From positions 1 to 64,000 of the forward strand of contig JAFSTN010000018.1 of NCBI GenBank assembly GCA_017450485.1: 64,000 nt of DNA, given 5' to 3'. Shown here in pieces: positions 8,377 through 17,326 of the stretch. A model generated the notes under the pieces. That model did not search any database and was not told where the DNA came from. It was given only the letters and a program-made list of their open reading frames with translations. How positions within the stretch are numbered: the first letter of the stretch is position 1; each line of letters starts with the position of its first letter. Origin of the DNA: Lachnospiraceae bacterium (GTDB lineage: Bacteria > Bacillota > Clostridia > Lachnospirales > Lachnospiraceae). The position numbers were made by a program, and so were the translations under genes.

Positions 8377-9216
8377 CTATCCTTTCAGTCCGGTGCTCGC
8401 GACACCTTCAACGAAGTAGTTCTGGAAGCACAGGAAAACGATGAGCACGGGGATCAGTGAAAGCATCGATCCTGCCATGATCAGGCCGTAATCCGATGAG
8501 TACTGGGATATGAACATTTTCAGTCCAAGCTGGATCGTTTTCTTTTCCTGGGTTTTCAGATAGATCAAGGGGCCCAGATAGTCGTTCCACGTATTCACAA
8601 ATGTGAATATGATGAGTGTGGCCAGCGCCGGTTTGGACAACGGGAGCATGATGGTACTGTATATCTTATACTCACTCATCCCGTCGATCCTCGCCGCCTC
8701 ACACAGATCATTCGGAATGCCCTCATAGAACTGCTTCATCAGGAACACGCCGAATGCCGAAAAGGCTTGCAGGCATATGATCGCTAACAGTTTATCATTA
8801 AGTCCCATCTTGCGCATCAGTATGAACTGCGGAACCATATACACCTGCCACGGCATTGCAATGGTAGCTATATATGCCAGGAACAGCCCGTTTCTGTGGC
8901 GGAATTCGAGTTTCGAGAAAGAATATGCCGCGAAACTGGACGTCACCAGCTGAAGTATGGTTACGACTATGGTCAGGAAGAATGTGTTCTCAACAAACTT
9001 CGCAAACGGGATCTTTGTCCAGATATCCACGTAGTTCGACCACTTGGGAACCTCCGGGATAAAAACGAACGGATTCATCTTGAATACTTCCCTGTCGCTC
9101 TTGATCGCCGCCGAGAACATCCACAGGAAAGGAGTGATCATGATCGCCGCGATGACAATCAGCAGAATATAAACGATGATCTTGCCGATTATGGCTTTTC
9201 TGTGTGCTGATTTCAT
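8377..9216 (-). CDS. Carbohydrate ABC transporter permease (MalG/LacG type)
   Basis: The integral membrane protein of 279 residues has about six transmembrane helices, the first at residues 12-33. The EAA loop reads EAARIDGMSEYKIYSTIMLPLSKPALATL near residues 185-212, which contacts the ATPase. The family length is 270-300. GGAGG lies seven bases before the ATG. It pairs with the MalF-type permease two bases upstream and the binding lipoprotein ahead of that. No ATPase gene is present, so it probably uses a shared MsmK/UgpC-type ATPase encoded elsewhere, as is common for CUT1 systems in Firmicutes. Confidence 0.94.
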   Translation of the reverse strand: MKSAHRKAIIGKIIVYILLIVIAAIMITPFLWMFSAAIKSDREVFKMNPFVFIPEVPKWSNYVDIWTKIPFAKFVENTFFLTIVVTILQLVTSSFAAYSFSKLEFRHRNGLFLAYIATIAMPWQVYMVPQFILMRKMGLNDKLLAIICLQAFSAFGVFLMKQFYEGIPNDLCEAARIDGMSEYKIYSTIMLPLSKPALATLIIFTFVNTWNDYLGPLIYLKTQEKKTIQLGLKMFISQYSSDYGLIMAGSMLSLIPVLIVFLCFQNYFVEGVASTGLKG

Positions 9217-9219
9217 ATC

Positions 9220-10272
9220 TTACGCCTCCTTCCTTGCCTGTCCTCTGAACTGTATGATCGTCACGATCAGTACCATCAGGAACAGTACCATGGCAACAGC
9301 GCTTGAATATCCCAGATCCCAGTCTATGAATGCCTTCTGATAGATGTAGTACACGAGAACGGTTGCGGAAACCGTAAGTTCTCCGCTTCCGCCGCCCGCC
9401 AGCATCACGGCGACATCATAGATCTTGAAGCAGTTGATCGTGAGCATGACTACCACGAAGAATGTGGTGGAGCTCAGCTGGGGCCATGTGATGTATTTGA
9501 ACTGGTCCCATGTGCCCGCGCCGTCCAGCGAAGCAGCTTCATAGAGTTCGCCGGGTATGCTCTGCAGGCCTGCCAGATAGATGACCATGTAATACCCCAT
9601 ATACTTCCATACGGAGAAAAGGATCATCGATACTACGCACAATCCGCCCGAGAACCACTGAGGCAGATTCTCCTGCGAGACATGGAAAATGGTATAAAGA
9701 ATGTTATTGATAGGTCCCTTTGACGGATGGAAAAGGAGCTTCCACACCGATGTGATCGCCACAAGCGATGCTACATAAGGGAAAAATGCCAGTGTTCTGA
9801 ATATGCCTCTGCCGATCACCTTCTGATTCAGGATGATGGCCAGAGCAAGAGAAGCGATCATGGTAAGAGGTACCGTACCGATACAGTATATGATCGTATT
9901 CTTCAGAGCGGCTTTGAAGAACGTGTCTCCGCTCAGTCTCTTGAAGTTATTGAAACCTTCAAAGGATATCGGATTCGAACCGTCCCATTTCATAAAAGCC
10001 AGCGCAAATGCGAAAACTATCGGGATCAGTGTGAATACACAGAATCCGATGAAGTTCGGCGCGATGAAAGAATACGCGATCAGATCACGCTTGGTCTGTC
10101 TGCTTATCTTTCTTCCGTTCCTGAGTTTATCGATGCTACTGTTGTATCTCGATATCTGCTGTATCAGTTTTTTCTTTACACGATCATTCTGTTCCGAACG
10201 CGCTCTGGCGATTGTTTCTTCCAGGGCGCTTTGCAGTTCTTCGATCTGTACGCTTTTTGAAGTCTCGATCAT
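9220..10272 (-). CDS. Carbohydrate ABC transporter permease (MalF/UgpA type) with N-terminal helical extension
   Basis: This CUT1-type permease has 350 residues. The transmembrane core starts near residue 65 (YSFIAPNFIGFCVFTLIPIVFAFALAF begins the first helix). The EAA loop reads YEAASLDGAGTWDQFKYITWPQL around residue 240. I place the start at ATG 10272 with GAGGA upstream, not at the TTG 15 bases earlier. The first 60 residues are a charged, probably coiled-coil segment before the usual start of such permeases (typical length about 290-310). Its role is unknown. The gene is separated from the binding-protein gene by a terminator-like hairpin that would lower its expression relative to the binding protein. 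Confidence 0.93.
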   Translation of the reverse strand: MIETSKSVQIEELQSALEETIARARSEQNDRVKKKLIQQISRYNSSIDKLRNGRKISRQTKRDLIAYSFIAPNFIGFCVFTLIPIVFAFALAFMKWDGSNPISFEGFNNFKRLSGDTFFKAALKNTIIYCIGTVPLTMIASLALAIILNQKVIGRGIFRTLAFFPYVASLVAITSVWKLLFHPSKGPINNILYTIFHVSQENLPQWFSGGLCVVSMILFSVWKYMGYYMVIYLAGLQSIPGELYEAASLDGAGTWDQFKYITWPQLSSTTFFVVVMLTINCFKIYDVAVMLAGGGSGELTVSATVLVYYIYQKAFIDWDLGYSSAVAMVLFLMVLIVTIIQFRGQARKEA

Positions 10273-10320
10273 ATGTCCTCTTTTCAACCTCTCCGGCAGA
10301 CCACCATGCCTTGATTTCGG

Positions 10321-10353
10321 TAAAAAAGGTGGGGCAGTTTCTGTCCCACCTTT
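10321..10353 (-). terminator. Hairpin with U-run between binding-protein and permease genes
   Basis: Read on the minus strand, AAAGGTGGG..CAG pairs with CTG..CCCACCTTT around a short loop and is followed by six T. It lies between the binding-protein stop (10376) and the permease start (10272). This is the usual position for a partial terminator that makes the binding protein more abundant than the membrane parts. Confidence 0.8.
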
Positions 10354-10375
10354 AATATACCGTTTGTTACTGTGC

Positions 10376-11764
10376 TTACTGAAGTGCGGATACTTCCGTA
10401 TTCATTGCAGCTATTCCGTCATCGATACTCATCTCACCGGTCATGATGGAACCGTGATAGCTGTCGAGGATGGAGTTGATCTCTGATACGTTCTCGCCGT
10501 AAGGAACTTCCAGATACAGATTGGATACGTTCAGAGCTTCCTTGGATGCATCATCTGTCGGGAATCCGTCCAAAGTTGTGATGGCAGCCTTAACCTCGTC
10601 TGTCATGATCGCAGGGAAGTTACCTGATGAAGCCATAACTGCAGCACCTTCTTCGCCGCTTACCCACTTAACGAAATCCCATGCAGCATCGGGAGTATCG
10701 GATGCGGTTGTTACAGACAGACCTGTGATGGTACCAAGTGTGGAACCGGGCTCTACACCATCTGCGTGAGGATACTTAACAATGCCCCAGTTGCCGCAGA
10801 GTGAAGAATCATACTCGCCTGATGCAAGGTTGGTCATCATGGTAGCGATGAACCATGAACCCATGTTGAGCATTGCTACATCGCCGCCCGAGAATGCTGC
10901 TGAGTAGTGCAGACCTTCTGTCTTCAGATCGGTGTACTTTCTGCAGACGCCGTCCTTCTCCTGATTCAGAACCATCTCATAATAAGGCTTCATGAAATCA
11001 TAGTTGCCGTCAAGGATGGAATGCTTTCCGTCGAGAACTGCGCAAAGCTGAACGGTTGATCTCCATGTATGATAATGAGTACCGTAAACCTGTGAACCGA
11101 AGCTTGTGTCGGTCACCTTTCTTGCAAGCTCATCATACTCATCCCATGTCATATCGTTGGTAGGATAATCAACGCCTGCTGCGTCAAAGATGTCCTTGTT
11201 GTAGAACAGAACCCAGAAATCGTTTCTGAAAGGCAGTTCATACAGTTTGCCGTCAACTACAACCTGATCGGTTGCTCCGGCATACTTGGAAAGGTCAACG
11301 CCGTCAGCCGAGATGTAATCATCAAGAGGGATGATGGCATTCTTCTGAACCAGTGTAGCATATCCGGGAACGTCTTTGATGGTAACAACGTCAAAGTCGC
11401 TGCCCGATCCTGATAACTCGGTTGCAAGAACCGTCATATAATCGGTGGAACCTAAGTCAACCATCTCGATGGTGACGTTGGGATTCTTGGCTTCGTATGC
11501 AGCCTTGATATCTCCCCAATACTGTGTGGTGCTCTCATCCCAGATAGCCCACTTCAATGTTACGGGCTCACTGGACTCCTCGGGAGCTGCCTCAGCTGTC
11601 TCTTCAGCTGCAGGAGCTTCCTCTGCTGCGGGTGCTTCATCAGCAGCAGGTGCCTCTTCCGTTACTTCTGCTGCGGGTGCGGGTGCCTCCTGTGCGCCAC
11701 ATCCTGCAAGCATAGATGTAAGCATTGTTGCACCGAGCATGAGACTGATCACTTTCTTTTTCAT
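10376..11764 (-). CDS. Extracellular sugar-binding lipoprotein of ABC transporter
   Basis: This is a solute-binding lipoprotein of 462 residues. Residues 1-22 are a lipoprotein signal with lipobox LAGC; Cys22 would be lipidated. Residues 24-67 form an unusually long Ala/Glu/Pro linker with repeated EEAPAA units, presumably a tether across the wall. The mature CUT1 binding domain starts at VTLKWAIWDE and continues with KAAYEAKNPNVTIEMVD, typical of family 1 extracellular solute-binding proteins. GGAGG lies seven bases before the ATG. It is first in the minus-strand operon and divergent from the sensor kinase gene. Its ligand is most likely an unsaturated uronic-acid oligosaccharide, inferred from the hydrolase and isomerase downstream. 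Confidence 0.95.
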   Translation of the reverse strand: MKKKVISLMLGATMLTSMLAGCGAQEAPAPAAEVTEEAPAADEAPAAEEAPAAEETAEAAPEESSEPVTLKWAIWDESTTQYWGDIKAAYEAKNPNVTIEMVDLGSTDYMTVLATELSGSGSDFDVVTIKDVPGYATLVQKNAIIPLDDYISADGVDLSKYAGATDQVVVDGKLYELPFRNDFWVLFYNKDIFDAAGVDYPTNDMTWDEYDELARKVTDTSFGSQVYGTHYHTWRSTVQLCAVLDGKHSILDGNYDFMKPYYEMVLNQEKDGVCRKYTDLKTEGLHYSAAFSGGDVAMLNMGSWFIATMMTNLASGEYDSSLCGNWGIVKYPHADGVEPGSTLGTITGLSVTTASDTPDAAWDFVKWVSGEEGAAVMASSGNFPAIMTDEVKAAITTLDGFPTDDASKEALNVSNLYLEVPYGENVSEINSILDSYHGSIMTGEMSIDDGIAAMNTEVSALQ

Positions 11765-11885
11765 GTAATTTCCTCCTTCAATTCTTTCATGAGACCCACT
11801 CCGTACAATACGTCCATGGGTATGATCTACATGAATAAAGTATCAGTTTTCGATTTTAATAAACATGAAATAATTTCCGATTATT

Positions 11886-11905
11886 TGAACTTATTTAATG
11901 AACTT
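11886..11905. repeat. Direct repeat TGAACTT, 13-base period, in divergent promoter region
   Basis: TGAACTT occurs at 11886-11892 and again at 11899-11905, in the 250-base AT-rich gap between the binding-lipoprotein gene and the sensor kinase gene. Direct repeats in such a gap can be response-regulator sites, but the period is not the 21-bp spacing usual for AraC-type dimers, so a role is only a guess. No convincing minus-strand promoter for the transporter was found, as is common for activator-dependent promoters. Confidence 0.25.
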
Positions 11906-11999
11906 GCCCGGTCATATCAGGCCGGATATGTAATATTTTTATATTTCATATACTATTTTTCATCGGACTGTTTTATGTAAAATCGTACCTGTCCCGTTA

Positions 12000-12008
12000 T
12001 GTTATAAT
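12000..12008 (+). promoter_or_regulatory. Extended -10 promoter of the sensor kinase gene; leaderless start predicted
   Basis: TGT followed by TATAAT (12003-12008) is a textbook extended -10 element. No good -35 is present 17 bases upstream. The ATG of the kinase gene begins only seven bases after the hexamer, where transcription itself should start. No ribosome-binding site fits between them, so the mRNA would be leaderless or nearly so. Confidence 0.65.
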
Positions 12009-12014
12009 GTCCCT

Positions 12015-13850
12015 ATGTATAATGAAAACACTCTCAAAGGCGGAAAAATCCAAAGACGTATAATGCTGGTGACACTCTCGAGCATTCTCGGAATGTGTGT
12101 TGTGATAGCTGCCGTCAGTTATTTCTTTTTTCATAATTATATGCAGAGCAGTCTCATCAGCTCCACCGAGTCCAATCTGAAGATGCTCGGTGATTCCGTC
12201 AACGAAAACATACAGGATGTGTTCAGGATGGCCCGCTTCTGTCAGGGCAACCCCGATATCGCAGAGTATATCAAAGCCAGTCCCGAACCGGGGTCCGTAC
12301 TCAGTGTCTCAACCTATGACCGTCTGTACGAAGAATATCAGAACAACGCGTCAAACGGATATATCCCCCGAGTGGTGATTGCCACGGAAGAGCACTATCT
12401 TCAGGCCTGTCAGACCAGTTATTCCACCTCGGTCAATCTCGCGGAGAGCATTCCCGGTCTTCCTTTCTATGAATCGATGCTGTCCGCCGATGATTATGAC
12501 TTTACTCAGGGCATGATCAATGACCCGTTCCTGCGCAGTAAGATCAGCAAATCAGTGATTCCTCTGATACGTCCCATCTCCTACCGCTTCCGCTCAAAAG
12601 CAGGCGGTTATCTCTATATGGAGATCTCGAGTGACATGATCACATCCAAGCTGTCTTCCTACTATATGGAACCCGGCAGCAGCCTGTACCTCGGAATGGG
12701 CGAGCACCTCTATCACCTCGATGATTCATCCATCTCGGAGATCGATCCGGAGTATATGGTTCTGAAAGACATTTCCGATGTGTCTGTCAGCGGGTCGAAC
12801 GTATATCGCATCGACACACCCGAAGGTAAACGTACAGTGATCGTGTATCCTCTGCTCATGAACGGATGCTTCCTTGCACAGACTGTCTCCGTACAGGAGT
12901 CGGAGCGGCAGGTACGTATCTTCCTGCTCATACTGCTGGCCATCCTCATCGGTCTGATCGCAATAGGACTGATCATGGTCAAAATGATCAACGATACCAT
13001 CCACAAGCCTCTGTCACGGATACGTTCCAAGATAAGCAGGATTTCCGAGGGAGACTTCTCAAGAGATGATTCGATAGAGGCGGATCATGAGATCGGCGAG
13101 ATCGGAAAAGGTATCAACGACCTCTCGGAAAACGTATCCAGGCTTCTGGACAGCCGTGTTGAGAACGAGAAGCAAAAGCGTGATCTAGAGTACAAAATGC
13201 TGCAGAGCCAGATCAATCCGCATTTCCTGTATAATACGCTCAATTCGATCAAAATGATGTCTCAGGCTCAGGGCGCTACCGGCATAACCGAGATGACTAC
13301 CAGCCTGGCTTCACTCCTTCGAAGCATATCCAAGGGTACTTCTCTCCTTGTTCCAATATCCGAGGAGTTATCACTGGTAAAGAATTATTTCACCATCCAG
13401 AACCTGCGTTACGGCGGAATGATACGATTAAACGTCCGGGTGGATGACGATCATATCATGGATTCACTGATACTCAAGTTCACACTCCAGCCTCTCGTGG
13501 AGAATGCGATCTTCCACGGTCTGGAGCCGAAAGGCGGAATGGGGCTGATCGATCTGCATGTATACTATGAACCGGCCGATGAGGGTTCCCACAACATCTG
13601 TATCGACGTCAGAGATGACGGAGTCGGCATACCGGCAGACAGAGCCGAGACTCTTCTCAATGACCGGGAAGGCGAAAACCGGTCCGAGTTCTTCAAAGAG
13701 ATCGGCATAAGCAATGTAAACAAACGACTGCAGTATGAATTCGGAGAACAGTACGGTCTGTTCATCGAAAGTGTCGAAGGAAAATATACCAGCATAAAGG
13801 TACTGATACCGGAAAGAAGGGAAGATGTACAAGATACTGATCGTGGATGA
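12015..13850 (+). CDS. YesM-type sensor histidine kinase
   Basis: This is a membrane sensor kinase of 611 residues. A transmembrane helix at about 18-40 is followed by an extracellular sensor (41-295), a second helix (about 298-320), a HAMP linker, and the His-kinase domain of the LytS/YesM type. The latter has the phospho-accepting His in QINPHFLYNTLNSIKMM near 400. The ATPase part has QPLVENAIFHGL (N box) and DDGVGIP (G1 box). Known: YesM/YesN pairs in Firmicutes switch on neighbouring polysaccharide uptake operons when an oligosaccharide is sensed outside. It is divergent from the transporter operon and overlaps the response-regulator gene by 26 bases. It is probably read from a leaderless mRNA. 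Confidence 0.95.
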   Translation: MYNENTLKGGKIQRRIMLVTLSSILGMCVVIAAVSYFFFHNYMQSSLISSTESNLKMLGDSVNENIQDVFRMARFCQGNPDIAEYIKASPEPGSVLSVSTYDRLYEEYQNNASNGYIPRVVIATEEHYLQACQTSYSTSVNLAESIPGLPFYESMLSADDYDFTQGMINDPFLRSKISKSVIPLIRPISYRFRSKAGGYLYMEISSDMITSKLSSYYMEPGSSLYLGMGEHLYHLDDSSISEIDPEYMVLKDISDVSVSGSNVYRIDTPEGKRTVIVYPLLMNGCFLAQTVSVQESERQVRIFLLILLAILIGLIAIGLIMVKMINDTIHKPLSRIRSKISRISEGDFSRDDSIEADHEIGEIGKGINDLSENVSRLLDSRVENEKQKRDLEYKMLQSQINPHFLYNTLNSIKMMSQAQGATGITEMTTSLASLLRSISKGTSLLVPISEELSLVKNYFTIQNLRYGGMIRLNVRVDDDHIMDSLILKFTLQPLVENAIFHGLEPKGGMGLIDLHVYYEPADEGSHNICIDVRDDGVGIPADRAETLLNDREGENRSEFFKEIGISNVNKRLQYEFGEQYGLFIESVEGKYTSIKVLIPERREDVQDTDRG

Positions 13851-15411
13851 CGAACCGCTGGCTGTGGTCGGCATCAGATCTATGATCGAATCTCTGAATA
13901 TGGATCTCCAGGTGATCGATACGGCAGGTAACGGCGAGGATGCATTAAAGAGCATGGAAAAGGAAATGCCCGATATCATTCTGACCGATATCAAGATGCC
14001 TGTCATGGACGGTCTGGAATACATCAGGACCTGCAGGGATAGATACGGGCATAATAAACCTGTGTTCATCATGCTGACCAGCTACGAAGATTTCCGTATG
14101 GCCAAACAGGCAATCACATATAATGCCATGGAATATCTGGTAAAAGTGGAACTGACCGAGGAAATGCTGCGGGATACCATGGAGCGCGCCATAGAACAGT
14201 TCGGTCTCTCGGATGACAATGCCGGAGAATCCGCGGCGACAGGCTCATCTTTCCTATACCGCATGCGCGATAAGTTTATGATCAGCCTTCTGCACGACCT
14301 GTTTGAATCCGAGGACCAGTACAGACTTCAGGCCCGGGATCTCGGTCTGGTATTCGATCACGCACAGTATATCTGCTGTTACGGCGAGATGCTTTCATCA
14401 CAGCTGTCTTCTCTTTCATATGCACAGCACAGTTCGCTCTTTTCGGGATGTGTCAGCATGATGACCAACCTGGTGGAGCGGTCTGTCCCTTGCCATATGA
14501 TCACTCTGGACAGCTCTCACTTTGCCATGATACTCTGTGACACCGATAAGCTGTCAGATCCCGCGGATCTGCTCGACAGAGTCTTTACCAGTGTGCACAA
14601 CTACTACAACATATCTGTCAGATGTGGTATCGGCATCGCCGTATCATCCCCCCTGTCGATATGCGACTCCTTCCAGTTCGCCAGATCGGCTTTCCGCAGA
14701 TGCAGTGATGACACACCCATCGTAACAACCCCCGACAAGGGAAGTACTCAGGCACACGATGCATTCAACATAACCCTCTTTAAGACAGACCTGATTCGGG
14801 CATTCGAGGAGTACGATCCCGCTCTCCTAGCAGACATCGTCTCCAGGCTGAGCGATCTGCTGAAGGAGCACCCCGGCCACTATGTCCAGGCTCTGGATCT
14901 GGCCAGCAATCTGCTGTATCTCTCCATCTCGATCCTGCCCGACGGCGAGGATATCCTGAACGAGTATTACAGCGATACTCCCGACTCATATCTGTCACTC
15001 TACCGCATGAACTCTGTCACTCAGATCATAGAATGGCTCGAGCGCTACAGTGACTGTATGTGCTGCCTGTTCGAAGACAGACGCCGCGATCACAAGAACC
15101 GTATCGTATCGGATGTAAAGAAATATATCAGTGAGCACACTCATGACAAGCTGTCCTTAAACGAGGTCGCTGCTATCTTCGGCATCAGCCCGTCATACTT
15201 AAGCCAGCTCTTCGGCAAATACAACGATACCGGTTTCAACGAATACATAAATACATGCAAGATTGAGGAGGCCAAGCGCCTCCTGCGTGCAGAGAACTAT
15301 AAAGTCTATGAAGTGGCGGATATGCTCAACTTCGGCAGCGAATTCTATTTCAGCAAGGTATTTAAGAAGATACAGGGAGTCACGCCTTCGGAATACATCG
15401 CAAAGCCCTGA
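13825..15411 (+). CDS. YesN-type response regulator, receiver plus AraC HTH
   Basis: The regulator has 528 residues. The receiver domain (1-125) has the acidic pair in VDDEP, the phosphorylated Asp in IILTDIKMP near 55, and the switch residues LTS and K. A linker domain of about 280 residues follows. Two AraC-type helix-turn-helix units fill residues 430-525 (LSLNEVAAIFGISPSYLSQLF, then YEVADMLNFGSEFYFSKVFKK). The start overlaps the kinase gene by 26 bases with AAGGGAAG ahead. It is the cognate partner of that kinase and probably activates the divergent transporter operon and the heparinase-like gene 55 bases downstream. Confidence 0.96.
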   Translation: MYKILIVDDEPLAVVGIRSMIESLNMDLQVIDTAGNGEDALKSMEKEMPDIILTDIKMPVMDGLEYIRTCRDRYGHNKPVFIMLTSYEDFRMAKQAITYNAMEYLVKVELTEEMLRDTMERAIEQFGLSDDNAGESAATGSSFLYRMRDKFMISLLHDLFESEDQYRLQARDLGLVFDHAQYICCYGEMLSSQLSSLSYAQHSSLFSGCVSMMTNLVERSVPCHMITLDSSHFAMILCDTDKLSDPADLLDRVFTSVHNYYNISVRCGIGIAVSSPLSICDSFQFARSAFRRCSDDTPIVTTPDKGSTQAHDAFNITLFKTDLIRAFEEYDPALLADIVSRLSDLLKEHPGHYVQALDLASNLLYLSISILPDGEDILNEYYSDTPDSYLSLYRMNSVTQIIEWLERYSDCMCCLFEDRRRDHKNRIVSDVKKYISEHTHDKLSLNEVAAIFGISPSYLSQLFGKYNDTGFNEYINTCKIEEAKRLLRAENYKVYEVADMLNFGSEFYFSKVFKKIQGVTPSEYIAKP

Positions 15412-15466
15412 CGGACGGGCCGGCACTCCGCAAACCCTTGACGGAACAAGCCTCACAGGAGATCAA

Positions 15467-17326
15467 ATGAACAAACAGGATTACGATACGCCTTTTCAGA
15501 ATATGCTTAAGTCATTCAACGCTGCATTGTCCGACTACAATCCGTTTCCGGGGATCATGGCCGATGCAGCTCTTATTCCCGACCGTCTTCGAAATGATCT
15601 GATCAGGGCCGGCGAAGACTGTCTGCCCGGCTCCTACATGACGATCACCGCCCGAGACTATATGAGCTTCGTCCGTACCGGAGACCGCTCTGCCTACGAA
15701 GAAAGATACTTCTCCAGGAGACACCGTTTAAATGCTCTGATCACCGCCGAAACAGCAGAAGGAAAAGGCCGCTTCATCGACGACATCATAGACGGGATAT
15801 ACTGCATCTGTGAAGAAAGCACATGGGTGCTGCCCGCACATAATACATATATCAGAGATACTCCCCAGATCATTCTCCCCGATACAGACAGGCCCGTTCT
15901 CGATCTTTTCGCATGTGAGACAGCCGCTCTGCTGGCAATGACATACTATCTGCTTAAGGACAGACTGGACACCGTATCGGAGCTTATCTGCAAACGCATC
16001 TTCAGCGAGACAGACAAACGGCTGATCACCCCTTACTTAAACGACCATTTCTGGTGGATGGGCAACGGTGATGAACCAATGTGCAATTGGACACCGTGGT
16101 GCACGCAGAATATACTGCTCTCCGCTTTTCTTCTGCCATTTGACAGTGACATACGCATGAATGTGATCAGACAGGCTGCCTACAGTCTGGACTGCTTCAT
16201 GAAGGATTACGGTGAAGACGGCTGCTGTGATGAAGGTGCACAGTATTACCGCCATGCCGGACTGTGCCTTTTCCATTGCATAGATATACTAAATCGCGTT
16301 ACAGGCGATGCATTCGGTGACATGTGGAACAGCCCCAAGATCCGAAATATCGCTTCTTATATAGTAAACGTACATGCGTGCGGAGAGTATTATGTAAACT
16401 TCTCCGACTGTTCTGCTAAAGCAGGACGCATGGGTGTCAGGGAGTTCCTGTTCGGTAAGGCCTGCCATCTCGATGCTCTTATGGAGGCTGCCGCAGAGGA
16501 TGTTTACCATGCCTTTGACTCAGGCGATCTGCTGGCGGATGAGAGTCTGAAGCTGAACCTGTTCTGCCGGATGCTCAGCATCGCTTATGCCGGAGAGGCC
16601 CTTAAGTATCACGAAGATATGTCGGATAAACCTCCGATCCTTGCCCGGGATATATACTATCCCAGCGTGGGAGTAATGGTCGCCAGAACCCCTCGTTTTG
16701 TTCTGGCTGCAAAAGCCGGGGATAATGCGGACAATCACAATCACAACGATACAGGCAGTTTCATATTGTATATGGATGATGAGCCGATGTTCGTGGATAT
16801 AGGAGTGGAAACCTATTCGCGCAAGACTTTTTCGAAAGACCGTTATGAGATATGGACCATGCAGTCGGGATATCATAACCTGCCGACTATAGACGGTCTG
16901 GATCAGAAGGACGGTGAACAATACCGTGCAACAGATGTAAACTGCGATCTGGGAGATAAGAGCAAGACGATCTCGATGCATATAGAAGATGCCTATCCTC
17001 TTCCGGACAGGCACTCAGACGGAGATCACTATATTCGCAAGATGACTCTTGATGCTTCTTCAGAAACATTTACTCTGACGGATACCACCAGCATAAACGA
17101 CGTGATACTGAACTTCATCACATATGAGCCGGTAGAGCAGACTGATTCCCCGGACACTTATATACTCGGAGATGCGGTGATCACGTTTACCGGAGCTTCG
17201 GTCATTGCAACGGAAACGCTCCCCATCACCGATGCCCGTCTTAAGCTCGCTTGGGATCATGATCTGTACCGTATCAGACTGCGCATGGAGGGTGCGGAAT
17301 TCGTCATGCGCGTGCGGTGTAAGTAA
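15467..17326 (+). CDS. Heparinase II/III-type oligosaccharide lyase, cytoplasmic
   Basis: The protein has 619 residues from the ATG at 15467, which has AGGAG six bases upstream. The open frame extends upstream into the regulator gene, but that part is only a shadow. The N-terminal half (to about 370) is an alpha/alpha toroid. The C-terminal half is the beta-sandwich of the heparinase II/III family, recognised by NADNHNHNDTGSFILYMDDEPMF around residues 417-440 (a histidine/asparagine-rich site) and the later GYHNLPTIDG. No signal peptide is present, so it cleaves oligomers after import. Lyase action would create the unsaturated ends that GH88 removes. The exact substrate (glycosaminoglycan, alginate-like or rhamnogalacturonan-like) cannot be told. 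Its end overlaps the convergent metallohydrolase gene by 23 bases. Confidence 0.87.
   Translation: MNKQDYDTPFQNMLKSFNAALSDYNPFPGIMADAALIPDRLRNDLIRAGEDCLPGSYMTITARDYMSFVRTGDRSAYEERYFSRRHRLNALITAETAEGKGRFIDDIIDGIYCICEESTWVLPAHNTYIRDTPQIILPDTDRPVLDLFACETAALLAMTYYLLKDRLDTVSELICKRIFSETDKRLITPYLNDHFWWMGNGDEPMCNWTPWCTQNILLSAFLLPFDSDIRMNVIRQAAYSLDCFMKDYGEDGCCDEGAQYYRHAGLCLFHCIDILNRVTGDAFGDMWNSPKIRNIASYIVNVHACGEYYVNFSDCSAKAGRMGVREFLFGKACHLDALMEAAAEDVYHAFDSGDLLADESLKLNLFCRMLSIAYAGEALKYHEDMSDKPPILARDIYYPSVGVMVARTPRFVLAAKAGDNADNHNHNDTGSFILYMDDEPMFVDIGVETYSRKTFSKDRYEIWTMQSGYHNLPTIDGLDQKDGEQYRATDVNCDLGDKSKTISMHIEDAYPLPDRHSDGDHYIRKMTLDASSETFTLTDTTSINDVILNFITYEPVEQTDSPDTYILGDAVITFTGASVIATETLPITDARLKLAWDHDLYRIRLRMEGAEFVMRVRCK

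Noticed and set aside
15263-15466. N-terminal extension of the heparinase-type gene
   Set aside because: It overlaps the AraC helix-turn-helix codons of the regulator; the ATG at 15467 has a proper AGGAG site.
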